A DNA stretch of 5,313 nt, from positions 1 through 5,313 of the forward strand of contig CAMGPO010000098.1 in NCBI GenBank assembly GCA_946060825.1. The letters run 5' to 3'. The notes below the pieces were generated by a model that worked only from the letters and a program-made list of their open reading frames with translations, was not told the DNA's origin and searched no databases. Below are positions 1 to 5,313 of the stretch, piece after piece. Position 1 is the first letter of the stretch, and every line of letters starts with the position of its first letter. The translations under genes were made by a program, and so were the position numbers. Source of the DNA: an uncultured Clostridia bacterium. GTDB lineage: Bacteria > Bacillota > Clostridia > Oscillospirales > Oscillospiraceae.

Positions 1-318
1 CGGCTCCGGGCCGCCGGCTACGCCCCCTACTACCTCTACCGCCAGAAGTATATGTCCGGCAGCTTTGAAAACGTGGGCTGGTGCAAGCCCGCCTGCGAGG
101 GACTCTACAACATCTATATGATGGAGGAGCTGCACACCGTCCTGTCCCTGGGCGGCGGCGGCATGAACAAAGTCAACCTGCCTGGAGGAAAAATTCTCCG
201 GTTCCACAACCCGAAATATCCCAAGGAATACATCGAGCACATCGACGCGGTTCTGCGGGAGAAAGACGAAATCTTTGAGCTTCTCGGAAAGGAGGCCGCC
301 CATGTCGATCGATCTTAG
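1..318 (+). CDS. hemZ: HemZ, coproporphyrinogen III oxidase-like radical SAM protein (C-terminal part only)
   Basis: The reading frame is open from the first base to TAG at 316-318 and gives the last 105 residues of a protein that begins outside the window. The visible part carries the conserved tail of the HemN/HemZ group: YYLYRQKYM (residues 10-18 of the fragment), then ENVGW, YNIYMMEE and a glycine-rich GGGGMNK turn. This is the pattern I recall for HemZ rather than HemN or HemW. Family members are cytoplasmic radical SAM enzymes assigned to anaerobic oxidation of coproporphyrinogen III. The N-terminal CxxxCxxC iron-sulfur motif is not in the window, so catalytic competence cannot be judged. 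No other haem gene is visible, so the role in this organism is open. The last 17 bases overlap the downstream kinase gene, and that gene's ribosome binding site lies inside this reading frame, which points to co-transcription. Confidence 0.88.
   Translation, partial: RLRAAGYAPYYLYRQKYMSGSFENVGWCKPACEGLYNIYMMEELHTVLSLGGGGMNKVNLPGGKILRFHNPKYPKEYIEHIDAVLREKDEIFELLGKEAAHVDRS
288..295 (+). promoter_or_regulatory. Ribosome binding site of the nucleoside kinase gene
   Basis: AAAGGAGG lies 6 bases before ATG 302, inside the end of hemZ. It decides the start: an in-frame TTG at 275 would put this site inside the coding region and has no comparable site of its own. Confidence 0.85.
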
Positions 319-1216
319 CAAACTGAACGAGGCCGTGCGGACAGACCCGAAGGGCTTCATCGCCAAATGCGATGCCACCTACGACAGCCGCGTCTACGGC
401 GCGGCGGTCAAAATCAAGGAAAACCTGGACCGCAGCCCGATCGTCCTGCTGGCCGGCCCCTCCTCGTCCGCCAAGACCACGACGGCCGGCCGCATCCGCT
501 GGATGCTCAAGGGCATGGGCGTCCCCTGCCATCTCATCAGCCTGGACGACTACTACCGCACCCGCACCGAGGACAACTACCCCAGGACCGCTGACGGAGC
601 GCCCGACCTCGAATCTCCCTATGCCCTGGACATCCCCCTGCTCAACGAGCATCTGGCCATGCTGGACGCCGGAGAAGAAATCCAGGTTCCCCACTTCGAC
701 TTTACCCTCCAGGCCCGGACGGCAGAGACGATGCCCCTCCGGATGGAGCCGGGCAGCTGCGTGATCTTCGAGGGCATCCACGGTCTCAACGACCTCTTCA
801 GCCGCCACGAGAACGCCTACCGCATCTACGTCAACGACGACAGCCACATCACGGAGAACGGCAAGCGCATCTTCGACAAGAACTGGACGCGCCTGCTGCG
901 CCGCAGCGTCCGCGACCTCAACTACCGCAATTCGCCCATCGAGGAGACCCTGGGCCTCTGGGCCAACGTCCGCCTGGGCGAGAGCCTCTACATCACGCCC
1001 TACGTCGACCGGGCCGACATCACCCTGGACACCTCTCTGGCCTACGAGGTGCCGGTTCTGGCCGCCTTTGCCGCCCCCTTCTTCGCTGACCTGCGGGTCA
1101 CAACGCCCCAGGCAGACCTGATCCGGAAGATCCTGGAGATGCTGAAGAAATTCGAGCGTATCGACCCGGCTCTGGTGCCCGGATCCTCCCTGCTGCGGGA
1201 AGAATTCATCAAATAG
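302..1216 (+). CDS. Uridine kinase-like P-loop nucleoside kinase (phosphoribulokinase/uridine kinase family)
   Basis: This is a 304-residue cytoplasmic protein of the phosphoribulokinase/uridine kinase family, expected to transfer phosphate from ATP to a nucleoside. In order it shows a roughly 45-residue N-terminal lead, a Walker A loop GPSSSAKTT (52-60), LDDYYR (81-86) in the position of the uridine kinase substrate loop, PHFDF (130-134), a Walker B-like strand VIFEGIHGLN (154-163), an arginine-rich RLLRRSVRD lid-like segment, and a C-terminal VPGSSLLREEF. As I recall, these features match the C-terminal kinase half of the longer Firmicutes proteins of about 550 residues that carry TGS/threonyl-tRNA synthetase-like N-terminal domains. 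Here the kinase stands alone. The Walker A loop has Ala57 where Gly normally precedes the catalytic Lys58. ATG 302 is chosen because of the AAAGGAGG 6 bases upstream. The gene ends in tandem stops (TAG 1214, TGA 1217), 10 bases before the amidohydrolase. The family is secure, but the substrate (uridine, cytidine or another nucleoside) is not. Confidence 0.88.
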   Translation: MSIDLSKLNEAVRTDPKGFIAKCDATYDSRVYGAAVKIKENLDRSPIVLLAGPSSSAKTTTAGRIRWMLKGMGVPCHLISLDDYYRTRTEDNYPRTADGAPDLESPYALDIPLLNEHLAMLDAGEEIQVPHFDFTLQARTAETMPLRMEPGSCVIFEGIHGLNDLFSRHENAYRIYVNDDSHITENGKRIFDKNWTRLLRRSVRDLNYRNSPIEETLGLWANVRLGESLYITPYVDRADITLDTSLAYEVPVLAAFAAPFFADLRVTTPQADLIRKILEMLKKFERIDPALVPGSSLLREEFIK

Positions 1217-1226
1217 TGAGGTTTTT

Positions 1227-2540
1227 ATGGATACACTATTCTCCAATGTCACCGTCGTCACCATGGACGAGCAGATGCGCGTCCTGCTGGACGCCTTCGT
1301 CGGCGTCACCGACGGCAAGGTCAGCTATCTTTCCAAAAAGGCTCCCGAGGAACGGCCCCAGACCATCGTGGACGGCACCGGCATGGTACTGATGCCGGGC
1401 CTCATCAACTGCCACGTCCACCTGCCCATGACCATCCTCCGGGGCTATGGCGACGACCTGCCCCTCGACAAGTGGCTGAACGACTGCATCTTCCCCAGGG
1501 AGGACCGGCTCGACGGCCGCTGCGTCAAGGCTGCCACCCAGCTCGCCATCGCCGAGTGCCTGCGCTTTGGCGTCACCTCCGTCTCGGAGATGTACAACTT
1601 CTGCGACGAGATCGCCGAGGCCGTGGCCGAGAGCGGCATCAAGGCCAATATCTCCCGGGGCACTCTGCTCTTTGACGAGGACAACTTCGACTTTGAAACG
1701 GACGAGCGCTGCCGCGAGATGGTAGCCCTCCATGAGAAGTGGCACAACTTCGACCACGGCCGTATCAAGGTGGACGCCGCCATCCACGCCGAGTACACCT
1801 CCTCTTATCCCCTCTGGGAGGCCGTCGCCGAGTATGCTTACAACAACAATCTTGCCATGCACGTCCACCTCTCCGAGACGGAGAACGAGCACGAGAGCTG
1901 CAAGGAGAAGTACGGCCTGACCCCGGCCCAGGTGCTGGACTGCCATCACGTCTTCGACAACGGCGGCATCGCCGCCCACTGTGTCTGGCTGGAAGAAAGC
2001 GACCGGAAGCTGCTGGCAAAGCGGAGGGTCTCCGCCGTCCACTGTCCCGTCTCCAACGCCAAGCTGGCCTCCGGCGCTGCCGATGTCATGGCCATGGTCA
2101 AGGCCGGTATGAACGTCTGCCTCGGCACCGACGGCACCGCCTCCAACAACAACCTCGACCTCTTCGAGGAGGTCAAGGCCGCCGCCCTGCTGGCCAAGGT
2201 CAAGACCGGCGACCCCGCCGCCCTCAACGCCCAGGCGGCGCTGATGATGGCAACGGTCTGCGGCGCCCGCGCCCAGCGCCGGGAGCGGGAGTGCGGCATG
2301 GTCAAGGTGGGTATGGACGCCGACCTGATCCTGCTGGACTTCACCCAGCCCCACCTGATTCCCTGTCACAATGTCATCTCCAACATCGTCTACGCCGCCT
2401 CCGGCCACGACGTCTGCATGACCATGGTGCGCGGCAGAATCCTCTACGCCGCCGGAAAGTACCAGACCATCGACCTCAAGGAAGTGATGAAGGAGCTGGG
2501 CAGCTATGTGATGCCCAAGGTCTTTGCGGAAAAGGACTGA
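1227..2540 (+). CDS. Amidohydrolase of the MtaD / S-adenosylhomocysteine deaminase family
   Basis: This is a 437-residue cytoplasmic metal-dependent hydrolase of the amidohydrolase superfamily. It resembles enzymes that deaminate S-adenosylhomocysteine, methylthioadenosine or related 6-aminopurine nucleosides to inosyl products. The expected metal and catalytic residues are all present: His63 and His65 in GLINCHVHLPMT, His214 and Glu217 in MHVHLSETENE, His251 in IAAHCVW, and Asp302 in GTDGTASNN. After His65 comes RGYGDDLPLDKWL, typical of this deaminase branch. The C-terminal part (CGMVKVGMDADLILLD, then the VYAASGHDV segment) rebuilds the small beta domain. His187 sits in HAEYTS, where I expect HAPYTCS in well-studied members. 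The start at ATG 1227 follows a modest TGAGG at 1217-1221 and a run of five T, with 10 bases from the kinase stop. Substrate is inferred from family only; guanine or cytosine deaminase-like or hydrolytic activity cannot be excluded. Confidence 0.87.
   Translation: MDTLFSNVTVVTMDEQMRVLLDAFVGVTDGKVSYLSKKAPEERPQTIVDGTGMVLMPGLINCHVHLPMTILRGYGDDLPLDKWLNDCIFPREDRLDGRCVKAATQLAIAECLRFGVTSVSEMYNFCDEIAEAVAESGIKANISRGTLLFDEDNFDFETDERCREMVALHEKWHNFDHGRIKVDAAIHAEYTSSYPLWEAVAEYAYNNNLAMHVHLSETENEHESCKEKYGLTPAQVLDCHHVFDNGGIAAHCVWLEESDRKLLAKRRVSAVHCPVSNAKLASGAADVMAMVKAGMNVCLGTDGTASNNNLDLFEEVKAAALLAKVKTGDPAALNAQAALMMATVCGARAQRRERECGMVKVGMDADLILLDFTQPHLIPCHNVISNIVYAASGHDVCMTMVRGRILYAAGKYQTIDLKEVMKELGSYVMPKVFAEKD
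2531..2536 (+). promoter_or_regulatory. Ribosome binding site of the flippase gene
   Basis: AAAGGA lies 8 bases before ATG 2545, inside the last codons of the amidohydrolase gene. It favours ATG 2545 over an in-frame TTG at 2524, which lies upstream of this site, and over a second ATG at 2554. Confidence 0.7.
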
Positions 2541-2544
2541 TTCT

Positions 2545-4143
2545 ATGAAACCCATGAAAAAGCAGAGCTTCCTGCAGGGCGCGGGGATTCTGGCGCTGGC
2601 GACCATCGCGGTCAAAATCATCGGCGCATTCTACAAAATTCCACTGAACAATATCATCGGCAAGGAGGGCTACGCCTATTTCCTCCAGTCCTATGATATC
2701 TATACCCTGCTGCTGACGCTCTCCACTGCCGGTCTGCCCGTGGCCATGTCCCGGATGATCGCCGCTGCCCAGGCCAGGGGCAATCTGGCCCAGGTGCGGC
2801 GCATCACCCAGGCCGCCAACCGTGTCTTCCTGATTCTGGGCCTCGGCGGAACCCTCTTCATGACACTCCTCTGTAAGCCTCTGGCCGGCATGATGGGCAT
2901 TCCCGACGGCTCTCTGGCCATCCTGGCCCTCGGCCCCGCCGTCCTCTTTGTCTGTCTGAACTCCTCCTTCCGCGGCTTCTTCCAGGGCCAGTCCATTATG
3001 ACCCCCACGGGCCTCAGCCAGGTCATCGAAGCCGCCTGCAAGCTGGTGCTCGGCCTCGCCCTGGCCTTTGTCATCCAGAAGGCCAGCGGCAATATCATCC
3101 AGTCCGTCTCCGGCGCCATCCTCGGCGTCACCATCGGCTCTGTTTTGGCCTTTGTCTACCTCGCCGTCGAATACCGGCGCTATGCCCCGGCTCTGAACGA
3201 CCGCGGCGCGACCCGCCCCTCCAAGACCCTGAACGCCACCATCCGCGAGCTGCTGGAGATCGCCATTCCCATCACCATCGGCTCCGCCGGCCTGCAGGTC
3301 ATCAGCCTGATCGACAACGCCCTCATCATGCGCCGTCTCTCCTCCGCCGGCTTCACCTACGAGGCCGCCAAGGGCCTCCGGGGTCTCTACGGCACGGCCC
3401 AGACCCTTTTCAACCTGCCCGGCTCCCTGGTGCTGCCCTTCACCATCAGCGTGATCCCTGCCATCACCACCTGTCTGGCCAGACGGGACCGCCGCGGCGC
3501 TCTCCGGGTGGAGACCTCCGCTGTTCGCATCATGACGCTGCTGATCCTGCCCTGCGGCGTGGGCCTCGGCGTTCTGGGCCAACCCATCGTCCGGCTCCTC
3601 TATTCCTCCTATTCCGACGGCGACATCCAAACCGCCGGCACCCTGCTCTCAATCCTCTCCGTCGCTGTCATTCTCAACGGCCTCGTGCTGCTGCTCAACG
3701 CCGTCATGCAGGCCCACGGCTTCGTTTCCCTGCCGGTAATGAACATGATCATCGGCGGCGTGGTCAAGGTCGTCATCAACTTCATCCTCGTCGGGATGCC
3801 CAGGATTAACATCTACGGCGCGCCCATCGGCACCGTCACCTGCTTCCTTGTCATCACGATTCTGGATATCTTCTGCATCAACCGGGTCGTTAAGCACCCG
3901 CCGAAGGTCGTCCGCCTGATGGTGAAGCCCCTGATCGCCTGCTTCTTCATGGGCTGCGCCGCCTACCTCGGCAACAGCGTCCTCGCCTCGGTGATATCTC
4001 CCAAACTGGCCTGCCTCGGCGGGATCGTCTCCGCCGTCATCGTCTATGCCGTCATGGTGCTGGCCCTGCGCATCATCACCTACGAAGACTGCCTGCTGCT
4101 GCCCAAGGGCGAGAAGATCGCCAGACTGCTGCACATCCGATAA
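2545..4143 (+). CDS. SpoVB/MurJ-type polysaccharide or lipid-linked precursor flippase (MOP superfamily, YabM-like)
   Basis: This is a 532-residue integral membrane protein, hydrophobic along nearly its whole length, with a pattern consistent with about 14 membrane helices. The first ones lie roughly at residues 12-32, 50-70, 92-112, 124-140 and 158-178. The short MKPMKKQSF lead is positively charged and probably cytoplasmic. Family marks are KIIGAFYKIPL (24-34), GLPVAMSRMI (63-72) and FRGFFQGQSIMTPTGLSQVIE (142-162). Length fits SpoVB, MurJ (YtgP) and YabM, all of 500-550 residues. Known relatives flip undecaprenyl-linked cell wall or polysaccharide precursors across the membrane, and SpoVB acts in spore cortex formation. 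Position next to mazG and close to rqcP matches Bacillus subtilis yabM, whose own cargo is not established to my knowledge. The start is 4 bases after the amidohydrolase stop, so translation is probably coupled. I cannot tell from sequence alone whether it is the vegetative lipid II flippase or a sporulation paralogue. Confidence 0.88.
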   Translation: MKPMKKQSFLQGAGILALATIAVKIIGAFYKIPLNNIIGKEGYAYFLQSYDIYTLLLTLSTAGLPVAMSRMIAAAQARGNLAQVRRITQAANRVFLILGLGGTLFMTLLCKPLAGMMGIPDGSLAILALGPAVLFVCLNSSFRGFFQGQSIMTPTGLSQVIEAACKLVLGLALAFVIQKASGNIIQSVSGAILGVTIGSVLAFVYLAVEYRRYAPALNDRGATRPSKTLNATIRELLEIAIPITIGSAGLQVISLIDNALIMRRLSSAGFTYEAAKGLRGLYGTAQTLFNLPGSLVLPFTISVIPAITTCLARRDRRGALRVETSAVRIMTLLILPCGVGLGVLGQPIVRLLYSSYSDGDIQTAGTLLSILSVAVILNGLVLLLNAVMQAHGFVSLPVMNMIIGGVVKVVINFILVGMPRINIYGAPIGTVTCFLVITILDIFCINRVVKHPPKVVRLMVKPLIACFFMGCAAYLGNSVLASVISPKLACLGGIVSAVIVYAVMVLALRIITYEDCLLLPKGEKIARLLHIR

Positions 4144-4150
4144 CTACCGC

Positions 4151-4160
4151 GAAAGAAGAA
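4151..4160 (+). promoter_or_regulatory. Weak purine-rich ribosome binding site of mazG
   Basis: GAAAGAAGAA in the 22-base gap before ATG 4166 is purine-rich but lacks a GGAGG core, unlike the strong sites of the kinase and hup genes. Translation of mazG may therefore depend partly on ribosomes finishing the flippase gene. The earlier in-frame ATG at 4046 would overlap the flippase by 98 bases and adds residues unrelated to the family, so ATG 4166 is the start. Confidence 0.45.
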
Positions 4161-4165
4161 CAAAT

Positions 4166-4966
4166 ATGGTTGAATTCATCCAAAAAGAACGCTATACCTA
4201 CGAGGACCTTGTAACAATCATGGCTCTGCTCCGCTCCCCCGGCGGCTGTCCCTGGGACGCGGAGCAGACCCACGGCTCCATCCTGCGGAACTTTCAGGAG
4301 GAGACCTACGAATTCTGCGAGGCCGCCCAGGCCGATGACGCGGCCCATATGTGCGAGGAGCTGGGGGACGTGCTGATGCAGGTCGTGTTCCACGCCCGCA
4401 TCGAGGAGGAGGCCGGCCGCTTCACCATGGAGGACGTCTGCGACGAGATCTGCAAGAAGATGGTCTTCCGCCACCCCCACGTCTTTGGCGCCGCCCACTG
4501 TGAAAACTCCGAGGAGGTCCTGAGCACCTGGGATCAGGTCAAGCGGGTGGAGAAGGATCAGAAGACCGTGACGGACACCCTGAACTCCGTCGCCCGCAAC
4601 CTGCCGGCCCTCTGGCGGGCTGAGAAGATCGAGCGGAAGGCCGCCAAGGCCGGCTTCCACTGGACCTCCATCTCCGGTGCCCTCGACAAGCTGGAGGAGG
4701 AAGTCCGGGAGCTGCGCGCCGCCGTCGAAGCCGGCGCGGGGCAGGCGGAGGAGCTGGGCGACCTGCTGCTGGCCGTCTGCGACGTCTCCGCCATGCTGTC
4801 CCTGGATCCGGAGGCCGCCCTCCACGCCGCCTGTGAAAAATTCATCCGCCGCTTCGCCCTGGTGGAGCGCTCTGCCGGCGAACAGGCCCTGACTTCCCTG
4901 ACCGAAGCCCAGCTCATCGAGCTGTGGAATCTTGCCAAAGCTGCATCTGAAAAGGAGAACCAATGA
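4166..4966 (+). CDS. mazG: MazG, nucleoside triphosphate pyrophosphohydrolase
   Basis: This is a 266-residue all-alpha cytoplasmic enzyme expected to hydrolyse (d)NTPs to the monophosphate and pyrophosphate, removing damaged or excess nucleotides. It has both tandem MazG domains. The first shows [11 protein letters not shown] (26-36), the magnesium-binding EExxE at Glu45, Glu46 and Glu49, EELGD (64-68) and [11 protein letters not shown] (98-108). The second shows EEVRE (178-182), EELGDLL (195-201) and the conserved [10 protein letters not shown] ending. All expected acidic ligands are present in both domains, and length matches stand-alone MazG such as that of E. coli (about 263 residues). 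Bacillus YabN, which occupies the same place in the locus, is a fusion with an N-terminal tetrapyrrole methylase domain. That domain is absent here, and the flippase gene abuts directly upstream. The TGA at 4964-4966 overlaps the start of hup. Confidence 0.95.
   Translation: MVEFIQKERYTYEDLVTIMALLRSPGGCPWDAEQTHGSILRNFQEETYEFCEAAQADDAAHMCEELGDVLMQVVFHARIEEEAGRFTMEDVCDEICKKMVFRHPHVFGAAHCENSEEVLSTWDQVKRVEKDQKTVTDTLNSVARNLPALWRAEKIERKAAKAGFHWTSISGALDKLEEEVRELRAAVEAGAGQAEELGDLLLAVCDVSAMLSLDPEAALHAACEKFIRRFALVERSAGEQALTSLTEAQLIELWNLAKAASEKENQ
4951..4957 (+). promoter_or_regulatory. hup: Ribosome binding site of hup
   Basis: AAAGGAG lies inside the last codons of mazG, 5 bases before ATG 4963 and 8 bases before ATG 4966. 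The 8-base spacing and the canonical MNKTELI beginning favour ATG 4966, but both ATG codons are in frame and either could be used. Confidence 0.8.
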
Positions 4967-5241
4967 TGAACAAAACAGAACTGATCGCCGCCGTCGCCGA
5001 ACGGACGGGCATGACCAAAAAGGATACGGAGCAGGTCGTCACCTGCGTCTTCGACGCCATCGCCGCCGCCCTGGCGGAGGGGGAAAAGGTACAGCTCGCC
5101 GGCTTCGGCGTATTGGAAGCCAAGGAGCGGGAAGCCCGCACGGGACGCAACCCCAAGACCGGTGAGGCCATCGAGATCCCCGCCAGCCGGACGCCCGTGT
5201 TCAAGGCCGGAAAGGGTCTGAAGGACAAGGTGGCCAAGTAA
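4966..5241 (+). CDS. hup: HU-type nucleoid-associated DNA-binding protein
   Basis: This is a 91-residue basic protein that binds DNA as a dimer, bending and compacting the chromosome. It starts with the canonical MNKTELI, has the helical dimer core, then GFG (46-48), and the DNA-binding beta arm [18 protein letters not shown] (57-74). Pro63 sits at the tip of the arm, where the family inserts a proline between bases. The tail [14 protein letters not shown] is also typical, and the length matches HU (90-92 residues). It fits HU better than IHF, since it is a short protein beginning MNKTELI with no extension. An in-frame ATG at 4963 would add one Met. The mazG stop and the hup start share bases (ATGATG at 4963-4968), and the hup stop TAA shares its last base with the next start, so translation is likely coupled on both sides. 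Genomes often encode more than one HU, so this may not be the only copy. Confidence 0.96.
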   Translation: MNKTELIAAVAERTGMTKKDTEQVVTCVFDAIAAALAEGEKVQLAGFGVLEAKEREARTGRNPKTGEAIEIPASRTPVFKAGKGLKDKVAK

Positions 5242-5313
5242 TGCGTCTGGACAAATACCTGAAGGTCTCCCGCCTCATCAAGCGGCGGACCGTGGCCAAC
5301 GAGGCCTGCGACA
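5241..5313 (+). CDS. rqcP: RqcP (YabO), S4-domain RNA-binding protein (N-terminal part only)
   Basis: The frame starts at ATG 5241, which shares its first base with the hup stop TAA, and runs off the window after 24 complete codons. The visible residues [19 protein letters not shown] form the start of an S4 RNA-binding domain and closely match the opening I know for YabO/RqcP, a protein of about 85-90 residues. In Bacillus subtilis RqcP binds the 50S subunit near the peptidyl-tRNA and, with RqcH, adds alanine tails to nascent chains on split ribosomes as part of ribosome quality control. Its place after mazG, with only hup between, agrees with the yabN-yabO order, and yabP, yabQ and divIC would be expected downstream. 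An AAGG at 5227-5230 lies 10 bases before the ATG, a modest binding site, so coupling to hup is likely. Other small S4 proteins such as HslR-like heat-shock proteins are a less likely alternative. Confidence 0.88.
   Translation, partial: MRLDKYLKVSRLIKRRTVANEACD

Noticed and set aside
275..301. Upstream TTG start for the kinase
   Set aside because: It would place the AAAGGAGG site inside the coding sequence and add nine residues with no family support; ATG 302 has ideal spacing.
1187..1226. Possible terminator at the end of the kinase gene (TCCC/GGGA stem and a later run of five T)
   Set aside because: The stem is only about 4 base pairs, lies inside coding sequence, and is over 20 bases from the T run, so it does not form an intrinsic terminator.
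173..1318. Long open frame of 381 codons on the - strand
   Set aside because: It lies opposite hemZ and the kinase gene, whose conserved motifs are clear. Its translation is rich in Gly, Val, Ala and Asp without recognisable motifs, as expected for the complement of GC-rich codons.
2524..2544. Upstream TTG start for the flippase
   Set aside because: It lies upstream of the AAAGGA site and overlaps the amidohydrolase; ATG 2545 has an 8-base spacing and the usual short basic lead.
1739..2548. Open frame of 269 codons in another + frame
   Set aside because: It lies within the amidohydrolase gene and has a translation dominated by Arg, Gly and Pro, typical of a frame shadow in GC-rich DNA.
1236..2621. 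Long open frame of 461 codons on the - strand
   Set aside because: It is antisense to the amidohydrolase, with low-complexity Val/Gly/Asp-rich translation and no domain. Third-position G/C bias on the + strand removes stops from this frame.
2476..3630. Long open frame of 384 codons on the - strand
   Set aside because: It is antisense to the flippase gene. Its hydrophilic, Gly/Asp/Gln-rich translation mirrors hydrophobic codons of the real gene.
1202..4184. Similar GAATTCATC strings at about 1202 and 4172
   Set aside because: The match is about nine bases, falls in unrelated coding contexts (end of the kinase, start of MazG), and has no further similarity around it, so chance is the best explanation.
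4076..4963. Open frame of 295 codons on the - strand
   Set aside because: It is antisense to mazG, which has both complete family domains; no independent motif or binding site was seen.
1..5313. Search for mobile elements, CRISPR arrays, RNA genes, riboswitches and horizontal transfer marks
   Set aside because: No direct or inverted repeats of note, no repeat-spacer pattern, no transposase or phage gene, no structured non-coding stretch longer than 22 bases, and base composition and codon use look even across the genes.

Overview
This window is a GC-rich stretch packed with genes, all on the + strand. It most likely comes from the chromosome of a GC-rich, spore-forming Clostridia relative of the Oscillospiraceae type. 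That placement is an inference from four things: a HemZ-type radical SAM protein, the yabM-mazG-hup-rqcP (yabO) gene order known from Firmicutes sporulation and ribosome-rescue loci, AGGAGG-type ribosome binding sites, and strong G/C bias at third codon positions. No mobile element, RNA gene, CRISPR array or terminator is visible.

Layout: (1) 1-318, the C-terminal end of hemZ, whose 5' part lies outside the window. (2) 302-1216, a P-loop uridine-kinase-like nucleoside kinase. (3) 1227-2540, a metal-dependent amidohydrolase of the MtaD / S-adenosylhomocysteine deaminase family. (4) 2545-4143, a polytopic SpoVB/MurJ-type (MOP superfamily) flippase in the position of Bacillus yabM. (5) 4166-4966, a two-domain MazG nucleotide pyrophosphohydrolase. 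(6) 4966-5241, an HU-type nucleoid protein. (7) 5241-5313, the first 24 codons of an S4-domain protein, RqcP (YabO). It runs off the 3' edge.

The largest intergenic gap is 22 bases, and three of the six junctions overlap. The simplest reading is one polycistronic unit with translational coupling, whose main promoter is upstream of the window and whose terminator is downstream of it. The genes fall into two themes: nucleotide and nucleoside housekeeping (kinase, amidohydrolase, MazG) and cell-envelope, sporulation or ribosome quality-control functions (flippase, RqcP), with HU between MazG and RqcP.

I do not see an undescribed system here. The points worth a second look are modest: a Walker A loop with Ala in place of the usual Gly before the catalytic Lys, an HAEYTS variant of an active-site motif in the amidohydrolase, a MazG without the methylase domain carried by its Bacillus counterpart, and HU coupled by overlapping stop and start codons to both neighbours.
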